A stretch of DNA of 64,000 bases from Colicola sp016286205 (GTDB lineage: Bacteria; Bacteroidota; Bacteroidia; Bacteroidales; Paludibacteraceae), in the NCBI GenBank assembly GCA_016286205.1, contig JAEESF010000003.1:124001-188000 (forward strand). Direction: 5' to 3'. Below, in pieces: positions 48,577 to 56,931 of the stretch; positions within the stretch are counted from its first letter, which is position 1, and every line of letters begins with the position of its first letter. Under the pieces are notes generated by a model. The model was not told the DNA's origin and made no database searches. It saw nothing but the letters and a program-made list of their open reading frames with translations. Both the position numbers and the translations under genes were made by a program.

Positions 48577-50040
48577 CTAGAATATTAAGTTTTTGATATC
48601 CAAAGCAGTTAGTTTTCCTTCGGGCATGTGGCGAACGGTATTCGACCAGAATAGCACAGGCGCTTGTGGTGCTTGGTCTATGACGTAATCAATCACAACA
48701 CGCTCGTCTTGCATCAGTTGCCACCCAGGTTGCAGACTGAATACTACATCGCCAATATGTTTCTTGCTAAGCGTTGAGGCTAGGCTAGGAATCGTCCACA
48801 ATTCATACTGTGGTACGGCTGATTGTATTCCCTCAAAATCCATCAGGAAATTAGCCACTTGGCGTTGCAGCGTTTCCAGACTCAATCGCTTCTGTTCAAT
48901 GAGTGTGCGATTTAGGTAGATCGATTGTCCGTAACCTCCATCTACCCATCTTTCATGACCATAGAGTGCCATCAGATAGGCTCCAATCAAAGCAGAGGCG
49001 CGGTCGGTATTAAACGATTGCACAGGCATTTTGGCTGTCGACAGAGTAGCCTTGTCCATTCCCGTAACAGGTCTACCTACTACCAGTATCTGGTAATTCT
49101 CTCGTCCGATACGCTTGTCCAATTGTTCGATCAGGAATCCTAAGTCTTGGTTCAGTCGCAAATACATATCTTCTTGCTCGGCCGAACGAATAGGATCTGA
49201 TTCCGCCTTCGGGCTTAAGGTGTTCAGTTGTAGTAACAATAAATCCGGATGACGATCTGTTCCTATCTGTTCGCTCTTTTGAATAGCTAGTGCCAATTCT
49301 ATGACAAGCGTATTGGCCTCCGGACTTTTTGCTAGCACATCTTCCACTAGATAACTGAAACCTTTTTTGCGTTCGGTTGCCGTGGGACGATTGTAGGTGG
49401 GAATATCCATCCGCGGAGTCCACTCATGCTCCGCTAAGGTCTGGATTCGCAATTCGATGTTCTGCTTGTCTGCCGCAGAAGGCAAGCCCTCGCTATAGAA
49501 AGAAGTGGTCACCCATTTCTGTTGTTCTGCATCTAGCCAGCAGCATGCATTTGCCCCATGTCCGGCCAGCAGGATGGTGGTTTCCGGTTGAATTCCGATA
49601 GCATAGATTTTGGCAGAAGGATACTGTATTCGCATTTTGTCAGTCATGGTTTCGCCCAATAATGCTTGCGGCGAAAGCATTAGTCGTGTGCCTATACCCT
49701 TGCTGCGTTCGTCCTCAAGCATAGCGTGTGGCCTTCGATCGCGACGTTGGAAATAACGGTCCATCGTATAGCCGTGTTCAGAAGGCGTAACGCCTGTCAT
49801 GAGCGTGGCAGTCGTCTCGTTGCCACCATATACCTGATGCGGAAACGAGATGGTCGTTTGATAGGCTTCTTCGCTTAGTGTGCGAAGTCCTCCCTGTTGC
49901 CAGTATGGGCGCAGCAATGCTAGGTTGTCTTCTGTCAGGCCATCCACTACTGCCACTACTGTCAGTCGTGGCATGGCTATCGCAGAAACGCAACAGAGTC
50001 CTGCGAGTATCAACGAATAATATAAACGAGTCTTGCGCAT
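48577..50040 (-). CDS. Alkaline phosphatase-superfamily phosphodiesterase/phosphatase, exported
   Basis: The ATG at 50040 places a signal peptide (RLYYSLILAGLCCVSAIA) at the N-terminus; an upstream frame to 50172 would run deep into the neighbouring gene. The 487-residue protein fits the type I phosphodiesterase/alkaline phosphatase superfamily (PafA/NPP-like). The first metal site is Asp in VAVVDGLTED; the nucleophile is a Thr in NETTATLMTGVTPSEHGYT; further ligands are not as clear (a DRHPD segment and HERW). In Bacteroidota, PafA-like enzymes free phosphate from organic esters. The substrate here is unknown. Confidence 0.85.
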   Translation of the reverse strand: MRKTRLYYSLILAGLCCVSAIAMPRLTVVAVVDGLTEDNLALLRPYWQQGGLRTLSEEAYQTTISFPHQVYGGNETTATLMTGVTPSEHGYTMDRYFQRRDRRPHAMLEDERSKGIGTRLMLSPQALLGETMTDKMRIQYPSAKIYAIGIQPETTILLAGHGANACCWLDAEQQKWVTTSFYSEGLPSAADKQNIELRIQTLAEHEWTPRMDIPTYNRPTATERKKGFSYLVEDVLAKSPEANTLVIELALAIQKSEQIGTDRHPDLLLLQLNTLSPKAESDPIRSAEQEDMYLRLNQDLGFLIEQLDKRIGRENYQILVVGRPVTGMDKATLSTAKMPVQSFNTDRASALIGAYLMALYGHERWVDGGYGQSIYLNRTLIEQKRLSLETLQRQVANFLMDFEGIQSAVPQYELWTIPSLASTLSKKHIGDVVFSLQPGWQLMQDERVVIDYVIDQAPQAPVLFWSNTVRHMPEGKLTALDIKNLIF

Positions 50041-50999
50041 AAATGTGTCAAAGGAATTATCAACAATCTCCATCCAAATCCTACTAACGGATGACAGGAG
50101 AAGAAAGTTAGAAATGTGACGATGATAAGCAATAGGATGTACGGAATCCCAACAGCGAGTTCTACGCCCCAAGACCAGTGCCCGCGGCGACGATCACGCC
50201 AACTGAATGCCATTACTATCAGGAAATATAGTACCAATCCCAATTCCCACGAAGCGTACCAAGGGGTCGCTTGTATCTCAAACGGAGCACTATTGCTCTG
50301 ACTTACTATTGGTGTACCATCGGTTAGTGTGGCTTTGTCCAGATAGAACATCAGTTCTTCAGGCAAAAATAGTCTCTGTTCGCTTGTCATGGCTTGGTCT
50401 GCTTTCGGACCAAATAGCAGATTGATACCCGCATTTTCCCATGAGTGGCGACCGGTATAGTGACGAATAAATTCCCGATAAGTTTTGCCTGTGTATCCTG
50501 TGTAAGTGGAACTAATCGTCTCGCCTAATGCCTTCTCTATCAGCAGATAAGGGCGAGTGGCACAATTGTCGAAAACGAAATTGTATAGGTAGCAACGGTT
50601 CTCCGGCTGATAATTTTCTCTCAAAGCCAACCAGATGGTCTCACGTTGCTCGGGTGTCAGATTCAAAATCTGTTCATATACCGGTCGATGGTCTTCATCA
50701 TATTCCATCATAAACCATTTCATCATCACGGCGCCCAGTTCGTACCATGTTTCGCCGCGAACAAATTTCCAATAGAAATGGTCGGTGGCGAAATTGAAGA
50801 TACCGTAATTGAATACCACATCCAAATCTTGTTGTGGGTCGCACACACGCAGCGCCGTATGACCATAACGAGCATATAACTCCTGTCCGGGCGAACAACT
50901 CAGTAATGAGATGCGCGCTTCGTCGCTTAGTTCTGCCGAATGACCCAATGCACAAACCATTAGCAGACAACAGATTATGTATGCCTTACATCGCTTCAT
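50010..50999 (-). CDS. DUF4105 family protein
   Basis: The 329-residue exported or membrane-bound protein has a signal peptide (about residues 1-22). The DUF4105 core contains the SPGQELYARYGHTALRV and FNYGIFNFATDHFYWKFVRGE blocks and a conserved FDNCATRPY segment, with an invariant His and Cys that look catalytic. Three membrane helices near the C-terminus (about 250-329) anchor it. The family is often listed as a lipoprotein N-acyltransferase-like (Lnb) domain, which suggests an envelope acyl-transfer activity. Overlaps the phosphatase gene (31 bases) and the PAP2 gene (14 bases). Confidence 0.87.
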   Translation of the reverse strand: MKRCKAYIICCLLMVCALGHSAELSDEARISLLSCSPGQELYARYGHTALRVCDPQQDLDVVFNYGIFNFATDHFYWKFVRGETWYELGAVMMKWFMMEYDEDHRPVYEQILNLTPEQRETIWLALRENYQPENRCYLYNFVFDNCATRPYLLIEKALGETISSTYTGYTGKTYREFIRHYTGRHSWENAGINLLFGPKADQAMTSEQRLFLPEELMFYLDKATLTDGTPIVSQSNSAPFEIQATPWYASWELGLVLYFLIVMAFSWRDRRRGHWSWGVELAVGIPYILLLIIVTFLTFFSCHPLVGFGWRLLIIPLTHLCARLVYIIR

Positions 51000-51636
51000 G
51001 GTGTACTAAACAAAATATCATATATGGACTAATAGAGCCAAGCAATCCCCATAACCATCCCACAATCACTTGTGCGGGCGTATGAGCTTTCAAACCTAGT
51101 CGCGCGTACATCAGCAGAAGTGATAAACCAAACAACGCACCTAGTATCCACCACGATGGCATCACTTCAATTCCGAGACAATAACTCAAAATTCCGCCAA
51201 CAAAACATCCAAAACCGGTTAGATGTGCGCTTATTTTCCAACCGAAGTTGATAAATGAAACCACCGAAAAGACTAATATCGAACCCGCAATGGCCATCGT
51301 TACACACATTGGCACTAGTAGCACGCGGCTTAACAGGGAGTACCAACCGCAGAAACAAATCAGCGTAATCAGATAGGGTAGAGCGCGTTGTTCCTGTTTG
51401 TCGATGTAGAAATCTTGTACTTTCCCCATTTTAATCATAATGTAGATTGCTATCACGGGAACAATACAGGTCAGCAACAGAGTACTGCCGATCACGAACA
51501 AGCTCCAGAATATCAGCGGATACTCTATGTGTGCGCTGTACGAATAACAGAACAAGCACATTGCATAAGTCGGAAGAAACAGAGGGTATAATGCTATACT
51601 CAGTGCCTTAGCTGCTATGTCTAGTCCTTTGCTCAT
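50986..51636 (-). CDS. PAP2-superfamily membrane protein
   Basis: The 216-residue protein has about six membrane helices. A WKISAHLTGFG segment and a later ARLGLKAHTPAQVIVGWLWG segment resemble the C-terminal PAP2 motifs (SxxH and SxxxHxxxD-like), although the first basic KxxxxxxRP motif is not obvious, so catalytic activity is not certain. Such proteins usually dephosphorylate membrane lipids such as undecaprenyl pyrophosphate. Overlaps rpoN by four bases, indicating coupling. Confidence 0.78.
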   Translation of the reverse strand: MSKGLDIAAKALSIALYPLFLPTYAMCLFCYSYSAHIEYPLIFWSLFVIGSTLLLTCIVPVIAIYIMIKMGKVQDFYIDKQEQRALPYLITLICFCGWYSLLSRVLLVPMCVTMAIAGSILVFSVVSFINFGWKISAHLTGFGCFVGGILSYCLGIEVMPSWWILGALFGLSLLLMYARLGLKAHTPAQVIVGWLWGLLGSISPYMIFCLVHHEAM

Positions 51637-53126
51637 ACCATCTTGCGCAACCTTGCTACAGGTATACCGAGTAGATCGCGATATTTAGCTATCGTACGTC
51701 GTGCTATCGGATAGCCTTCTTCGCTCATGGCGGTTACCAGTTGTTCGTCGGTCAGCGGTTCACGTTTATCTTCGTTATCAATTAGTTCTTGCAGTCTCTT
51801 TTTAATCTCACGCGTCGAGATCTCATCGCCTTCCGCGTTCAACATAGCCTCAGAGAAGAAGTATTTGAGCGGATAGATACCAAATTGCGTTTCCACATGC
51901 TTACTATTGCTTACACGCGAAATGGTCGATACGTCATAGCCGGTTCGGGTGGCGATGTCCTGTAGTACCATCGGTTTTAGGCTGCTTTCTTCCCCGTCAG
52001 TGAAAAATTCTATTTGGAATTGCAGAATCGCTTTCATCGTCTTCAGCAAGGTCTCGTTGCGTTGCTTGATGGCATCGATGAAGGAACGTGCTGCATTCAC
52101 TTTCGTCTTGATGAAACTCGTCGCTTGGCGCATTTCCGGAGTTTTCGGCATCTGGCTATATTCGTCTAGCATGTCGTTGTATTCACGGCTGACATGCAGT
52201 TCTGGTATATCACCTGTGTTCAGTATTACAACGAATTCCCCGTCACGGTTCTCAATGGTGAAATCGGGTATGATGCTCTCTTTCTGTGAGTCATAGACCG
52301 AACCGGTAAACGCGTTTGCTGGTTTCTGGTTCAGGCGCACAATCTCTTGGACTGCTTGTTGGAACAATTCGTCTGTGCAACCTATACGCTGACGAATCTT
52401 ATCGAAATGATGCTTCGAGAAAGCCTCAAAATGCTGCTCCAGTATGGTGCGAGCTAATTCGATGGCTTCCGTCTGCGGTTTGCGTTTTAGTTGTGTCAGC
52501 AGGCACTCTTGCAGATTGGCACTGGCTATGCCGGGAGGGTCAAACTGTTTGATTTGGTCTACTATATCCGCCATCTCCGCATCGCTGATGGTCAAACCTT
52601 CTTGAAAAACGATATCATCCACCAGTTGCTCAATCGAGCGGCGCAGATAACCGTCATCATCTATGTTGCCAAGTACCCATTTTGCTACGTGACGCTGCTC
52701 TTTGGTCATGTGCGTGAGGTATATCTGCGATTTCAGTTCTTCTATCAGACTGCTGCCTCCTATTATTGGCACTTCGCGTCGATCTTCGTCTGCGGGATTA
52801 TATTGTTGGCGCAACATGTAGTCGGGCGTCTCATCGTCCGATACGTACTGCTCGTAATTGAAATCTTCGTTCTGTAGCGGATCGTGTCTACCATCATCCT
52901 CTTCACCTAAGTCGTAGTCGTTATACTCATTGTAGTCATCCTCCATCACCTCGGTTTGTTCTACCTCGTCGCGACCTTCTTCCAGAGCCGGATTTTCTTG
53001 CAGTTCTTCTGTTATGCGTTGGTGCAATTCGATGGATGGCAATTCGAGCAAACGAATGGTCATTATCTGCGTGGGCGACAGTTTTGTCGTCTGCGATAAA
53101 GTCTGTTGTAATCCCGCTTTCTGCAT
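51633..53126 (-). CDS. rpoN: RNA polymerase sigma-54 factor
   Basis: The 497-residue sigma factor has region I at the N-terminus (QTTKLSPTQIMTIRLLELP), a highly acidic linker (about 45-95), the core-binding domain, and the RpoN box ARRTIAKYRDLLGIP near the C-terminus, which reads the -24 element. Sigma-54 promoters need enhancer-binding ATPases; none is encoded in the window. Co-encoded with PAP2 (downstream, four-base overlap) and a DegT-type aminotransferase (upstream, 11-base gap). Confidence 0.95.
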   Translation of the reverse strand: MQKAGLQQTLSQTTKLSPTQIMTIRLLELPSIELHQRITEELQENPALEEGRDEVEQTEVMEDDYNEYNDYDLGEEDDGRHDPLQNEDFNYEQYVSDDETPDYMLRQQYNPADEDRREVPIIGGSSLIEELKSQIYLTHMTKEQRHVAKWVLGNIDDDGYLRRSIEQLVDDIVFQEGLTISDAEMADIVDQIKQFDPPGIASANLQECLLTQLKRKPQTEAIELARTILEQHFEAFSKHHFDKIRQRIGCTDELFQQAVQEIVRLNQKPANAFTGSVYDSQKESIIPDFTIENRDGEFVVILNTGDIPELHVSREYNDMLDEYSQMPKTPEMRQATSFIKTKVNAARSFIDAIKQRNETLLKTMKAILQFQIEFFTDGEESSLKPMVLQDIATRTGYDVSTISRVSNSKHVETQFGIYPLKYFFSEAMLNAEGDEISTREIKKRLQELIDNEDKREPLTDEQLVTAMSEEGYPIARRTIAKYRDLLGIPVARLRKMV

Positions 53127-53137
53127 AGTACTAAACT

Positions 53138-54262
53138 TTAGAGGTTAGATATGACGTTCGAACTGATATAGGCTAATTGCTCTTCGTCCAATTCCGTATG
53201 CATCGGTAGTGACAGTACACATGCCGCCAGACGTTCGGCTACAGGAAAATCGCCATCTCTGTAACGCGCATCACGGTAAGCTTTTTGTTGGTGGAGTGGC
53301 ACGGGATAATATACCATCGACGGAATACCCTTATCTGCCAACGCTTCACGCAATTTGTCACGATTTGCTCCTACCACGCGGAGCGTGTACTGATGGAATA
53401 CATGCGTCGATTTGCTTTGTCTGCCCGGAATCAGCAGTTTGTCATTACCCACAAAAGCTTGGTCGTAATATGCTGCGGCCTTCTGGCGTGCTGCTATATA
53501 CTCATCCAGATGGGGCAGCTTGGCATCTAATACTGCCGCCTGAATACTGTCCAAACGGCTGTTTACGCCAATGCGATCGTGATGATAACGCACAACCATG
53601 CCATGATTGGCAATTGCCCGCATCTGAGCCGCCAGTTCATCGTCGTTCGTAAAGATAGCACCTCCGTCACCGTAACATCCCAGGTTCTTCGATGGGAAGA
53701 AACTGGTGCAACCTATGTGCCCGATAGTTCCCGCTTGTTTTATCGTGCCATCTGCCATGGTGTAACGTGCGCCAATGGCCTGACATGCATCTTCAACGAC
53801 ATACAGATTATGCTCTTTCGCAACATCCATCAGCGCTTGCATGTCTGCGCATTGACCGAACAGATGAACAGGTACAATGGCGCGCGTACGTGGAGTAATG
53901 GCCTTACGTACGGCTGTTATATCCATGTTCATCGTTTCCCAATCCACATCCACTACCACAGGCGTTAAGCCCAGTAGCGCAACCACTTCTGCGGTCGCAA
54001 TAAAGGTGAAGGTGGGGGTGATAACTTCGTCTCCCGGTTTCAATCCCAGAGCCATCAGAGCTATCTGCAGCGCATCCGTCCCGTTGCCAACAGGAATCAC
54101 GTGCTTGGCACCTGTATATTGCTCCAGATGTTCGGCAAATTCGCCCACTATCGGACCTTTGACAAATGCAGCAGAATCCAACACGCGTTGAATACCTGCG
54201 TCTATGTCGTTTTTTATGTGCTGATACTGCGTATGCAGATCTACCATCTGTATTTTTCTCAT
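53138..54262 (-). CDS. DegT/DnrJ/EryC1/StrS-family sugar aminotransferase
   Basis: The 374-residue PLP-dependent aminotransferase most likely makes an aminosugar for envelope polysaccharides. The ATG at 54262 overlaps the ybbR stop as ATGA; a longer frame to 54301 is not supported. The motifs are PVGNGTDALQIAL, FTFIATAEVVALLG, the VVEDACQAIGARY aspartate and the PLP lysine in TSFFPSKNLGCYGDGGAI. No other sugar-nucleotide genes adjoin it, so its substrate cannot be inferred from context. Confidence 0.93.
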   Translation of the reverse strand: MRKIQMVDLHTQYQHIKNDIDAGIQRVLDSAAFVKGPIVGEFAEHLEQYTGAKHVIPVGNGTDALQIALMALGLKPGDEVITPTFTFIATAEVVALLGLTPVVVDVDWETMNMDITAVRKAITPRTRAIVPVHLFGQCADMQALMDVAKEHNLYVVEDACQAIGARYTMADGTIKQAGTIGHIGCTSFFPSKNLGCYGDGGAIFTNDDELAAQMRAIANHGMVVRYHHDRIGVNSRLDSIQAAVLDAKLPHLDEYIAARQKAAAYYDQAFVGNDKLLIPGRQSKSTHVFHQYTLRVVGANRDKLREALADKGIPSMVYYPVPLHQQKAYRDARYRDGDFPVAERLAACVLSLPMHTELDEEQLAYISSNVISNL

Positions 54263-55200
54263 TGCTCTAAGATAAACTCCACAGTGGCGGGATAAACCCA
54301 CGCATCTGTGATGTAAGGGTTAGTGTAGCGAAGTTGTACGTCCAGTTTGTCTTTTCTTTCCGCCGAATAATGGCACACGGCCACTACGTCTTGATCGCTG
54401 ACTTGACCAAAATGACTCATCCCGACACGCAGTGTCGCTTCCACTTCGCGCGGGAAAAGACGAATAGTATAACCTGCCGGAACATTCTCTGCGCGGAGGG
54501 GTAGAGTGATTTTCTTCTCGGTGAAGCGTTCGGCTATGACGAGCAGTTCTATGCTGTCTTTCTCTACGCGAACGCCTACAGGCGGAGCAAGTGCAACGCG
54601 TATCGTGGTCGTGTCGCTCAGGTCGCCTATTTCTCTACGTTCTGTGTAGATCGAGTCGATGGTCTCCAGTTGCGCACCGTTTCCGAATATCTTGATGCTG
54701 GTTTGGCTCAGTTGTGGTTCGCCTACCATTTGATATTCGTTGGCCATCGTCAGTTGCACATCCGAAACGATTCGCACGGTTTTTTCACGTTCGGTGTAGT
54801 ACGTACAACTTATCTCTTCTGGCGTTGTGGAAATCAATCTACTGGTTCCTTGCAGCAAGTCGCTTATTTTTCTGCGCAAGTCATCGGCTGTGATGTGAAT
54901 CGTGCCTTTTTCGCCATGTACATAGCTGCGCAAATCTACCGTTAGATGTGGCGGATCTTGCAGATATGCATTGAGGCGCTGTCCTGCGTCACGTACCTCT
55001 ACTTGCACGGTATCCGGCAGTCCTTCGCTGCCAATGGCTATCGTGCCTGGTAAGCCAGTATAGTTGACCAATACGGGAACGCGCGTGTTACGCACCGAGT
55101 GCATAGCGTGTCCGTACCATACGCATGCCGCCAGCAACACAAAGAACAGATACGTTACCAGATCTGTCCAGTGGAACTTATTTTGGAATTTCTTCCGCAC
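54259..55200 (-). CDS. YbbR-like domain protein (CdaR-related)
   Basis: The 313-residue protein is anchored by one N-terminal membrane helix (about 14-33) and has YbbR-like beta domains, recognisable by repeated blocks such as LPDTVQVEVRDAGQRL and GNGAQLETIDSIYTE. In Bacillota the YbbR protein CdaR regulates the diadenylate cyclase CdaA; in Bacteroidota it sits next to yajC and nusB as here, so its local role may be different. Two bases separate it from yajC. Confidence 0.88.
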   Translation of the reverse strand: MRKKFQNKFHWTDLVTYLFFVLLAACVWYGHAMHSVRNTRVPVLVNYTGLPGTIAIGSEGLPDTVQVEVRDAGQRLNAYLQDPPHLTVDLRSYVHGEKGTIHITADDLRRKISDLLQGTSRLISTTPEEISCTYYTEREKTVRIVSDVQLTMANEYQMVGEPQLSQTSIKIFGNGAQLETIDSIYTERREIGDLSDTTTIRVALAPPVGVRVEKDSIELLVIAERFTEKKITLPLRAENVPAGYTIRLFPREVEATLRVGMSHFGQVSDQDVVAVCHYSAERKDKLDVQLRYTNPYITDAWVYPATVEFILEQ

Positions 55201-55202
55201 GT

Positions 55203-55532
55203 TTATTTCTTCTCTGCTTGTGTAGCGTCTGTTGCATCGGCATAGACGCTCTCTTTGCTTACTTTGATGGTTACGTCTTTGGCAATAGTGATGATGAAGG
55301 CATTGTCTTGCACTTCTTTAATTTCGCCAAAGATTCCACCTGCGGTTACTACTTTGTCACCTTTCTTCATGGCTTCGCGTTGCTTCTGCAGTTCTTTTTG
55401 CTTCTTCGTTTGCGGGCGAATCATAAAGAAATAGAACACTACGAAGATCAGGATCATCATGATCCAGAAACTCCATTGATTACTTTGTTTAGCTGCGCCT
55501 TCTACGGCTTGCAATAAAATTAAATTCAACAT
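55203..55532 (-). CDS. yajC: Preprotein translocase subunit YajC
   Basis: The 109-residue protein has one membrane helix (about 22-41, MMILIFVVFYFFMIRP) and the classic YajC core RPQTKKQKELQ, GDKVVTAGGIFGEIKEV. It is an accessory part of the SecDF-YajC complex for protein export. The gene is followed by ybbR and preceded by nusB with a 59-base gap containing the heptamer repeat 55543-55584. Confidence 0.95.
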   Translation of the reverse strand: MLNLILLQAVEGAAKQSNQWSFWIMMILIFVVFYFFMIRPQTKKQKELQKQREAMKKGDKVVTAGGIFGEIKEVQDNAFIITIAKDVTIKVSKESVYADATDATQAEKK

Positions 55533-55542
55533 AATGGTATAT

Positions 55543-55584
55543 TTTAAACTTTTAACTATCGACTATTAACTATCGACTATTGAC
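55543..55584. repeat. 7-base tandem repeat between nusB and yajC
   Basis: Six contiguous heptamers: TTTAAAC, TTTTAAC, TATCGAC, TATTAAC, TATCGAC, TATTGAC. The pattern TNTNRAC matches the coding array at 11075-11109 in unit length and in the TCGAC core. Copy number may vary between strains. Confidence 0.8.
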
Positions 55585-55591
55585 TTTTACC

Positions 55592-56545
55592 TCACTTAAT
55601 CGTCGCTGCTTTTATCAGCGCGTTATCTTCTTTCATGTCTCTGAGTATCTGAGTCAGAATACCGTTGATAAACAGATTGCTCTTTTCTCCCGAATACTCT
55701 TTTCCTAACTCTATATATTCGTTCATCGAGACGGTCAGCGCAATGTCCGGGAACTCAAGAATCTCTGCCAACGCGGTCTCCAGAATAATGCGGTCCATAT
55801 AGGCGATTCGGTCTGCATCCCAACCTTTCAAGTGACTGTTAATCAGTTCCTCATATTTCTCGTGCCCGTCCAGAGCTGCATTCAGCAACTTTGTCGCAAA
55901 CTGCACTTCCTCTTCCGTGTCAAACATCGGCAATAGCGGTGTTTCTGGAGTGCTGTCTTCCTTAAAGCGCTTGATGGTCTTCACAACAAAACTGAGCACT
56001 ACTTCCAGATCAATGGTCCAATTGGTCTTGTCGAGCACAACCTCCATCTCATCCAATGCCTCTTGTAACGCTGTGTTGTTAGGCATCAGGTGTTGGTATA
56101 TCTTGCGCCACAACTGCTTGTCTTGCTCGTAGTCATTATTCTCTGCCGACATATATTCGCGGTAAAAATCGCTCTCTACCAACTGTTTATAGATGTCGCA
56201 AACCGCAGGTATACCACTGTCCCAACGCAGTTTCTGCTCTTCCATACGAGTGCGAAGAGCGCGATTCTCAAACAATTGTTGTGCCAGGCGGTTCTCCACC
56301 AGGCGACGATTGGCTTTCCAGTCGCTGTGCGTGGCGCGAGCACGTATAGCTTGCTCTTCTAGTTGTTTCTGAGCATATGCAGTCAACTCATTGGCGAAAT
56401 CCAACAAGATGCAGTACAGATCATACGTATCTGCAAAACTTTTCAGCAACTCTTTCTGAGCTGTCAGTTTACTCTTTTCTTTGTCTTGGTGATAGGCGAA
56501 CAGCGTTTGGATGACACGTGTTCTCACCATCGTTCGGTTGATCAT
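55592..56545 (-). CDS. nusB: Transcription antitermination factor NusB
   Basis: The 317-residue NusB of Bacteroidota type has a long N-terminal part (about 1-170) before the NusB fold. The C-terminal NusB domain contains HLKGWDADRIAYMDRIILETALAEIL and the ALTVSMNEYIELGKEYSGEKSNLFINGIL stretch. It aids ribosomal RNA transcription. It is the first gene of the leftward run and has a promoter at 56598-56629. Met1 or Met6 could be the start. Confidence 0.95.
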   Translation of the reverse strand: MINRTMVRTRVIQTLFAYHQDKEKSKLTAQKELLKSFADTYDLYCILLDFANELTAYAQKQLEEQAIRARATHSDWKANRRLVENRLAQQLFENRALRTRMEEQKLRWDSGIPAVCDIYKQLVESDFYREYMSAENNDYEQDKQLWRKIYQHLMPNNTALQEALDEMEVVLDKTNWTIDLEVVLSFVVKTIKRFKEDSTPETPLLPMFDTEEEVQFATKLLNAALDGHEKYEELINSHLKGWDADRIAYMDRIILETALAEILEFPDIALTVSMNEYIELGKEYSGEKSNLFINGILTQILRDMKEDNALIKAATIK

Positions 56546-56597
56546 ATTTCCTCGCGTTTATGTGGGCGCGCGGCACGCACGCAGAACAAAAATCGTG

Positions 56598-56629
56598 CAA
56601 AGATACTACTAATTTTTCGTATATGCAAA
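56598..56629 (-). promoter_or_regulatory. Promoter of the nusB run
   Basis: Read leftward: TTTG at 56626-56629, TATCTTTG at 56598-56605, 20-base spacer. Upstream sequence is TTTGCATATACG, again the extended -33 form. It is the only good promoter before the long run that ends at DUF2851. Confidence 0.8.
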
Positions 56630-56718
56630 TTTTTTCATAGAAAAAAACACCTCCGTTATTTTAGCTTGTCAAAAACTTTACATTTATATATACTTTGTAT
56701 ATATGGTCAATTTACTGA

Positions 56719-56806
56719 CGAGACATAAACGAGACTTTACCGAGACAATCACCTGGAGTGGTCGAGACGTTCACGAGACATAAACGAGACAATCACGAGA
56801 GCACTA
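56719..56806. repeat. 11-base-period repeat array, copy C (eight units)
   Basis: Eight contiguous 11-base units: CGAGACATAAA, CGAGACTTTAC, CGAGACAATCA, CCTGGAGTGGT (degenerate), CGAGACGTTCA, CGAGACATAAA, CGAGACAATCA, CGAGAGCACTA. The degenerate unit sits after CGAGACAATCA and before CGAGACGTT-, exactly as in copy A, and the end unit CGAGAGCACTA followed by T is shared with A. It is the main content of the 386-base gap between nusB and the next rightward gene (56546-56931), which otherwise holds the two promoters listed. Confidence 0.92.
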
Positions 56807-56860
56807 TCTTTCCGCAATCTGAAAATAATTGGCGAAAAATTGACATTTTTATTCGAGATA

Positions 56861-56892
56861 TTTGCATGTATGCAAAATTATTTGTATCTTTG
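56861..56892 (+). promoter_or_regulatory. Promoter of the membrane protein / PUR gene pair
   Basis: TTTG at 56861-56864 and TATCTTTG at 56885-56892 with a 20-base spacer. The -33 region is the palindrome TTTGCATGTATGCAAA (56861-56876). The ATG at 56932 follows 40 bases on. Confidence 0.8.
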
Positions 56893-56931
56893 CAGCGTTA
56901 ATCCATTTTGCTCACTCAAAATCATAATGCA

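Noticed and set aside
56719..56806. The 11-base arrays as CRISPR
   Set aside because: Units are 11 bases, contiguous, without unique spacers, and there are no cas genes in the window.
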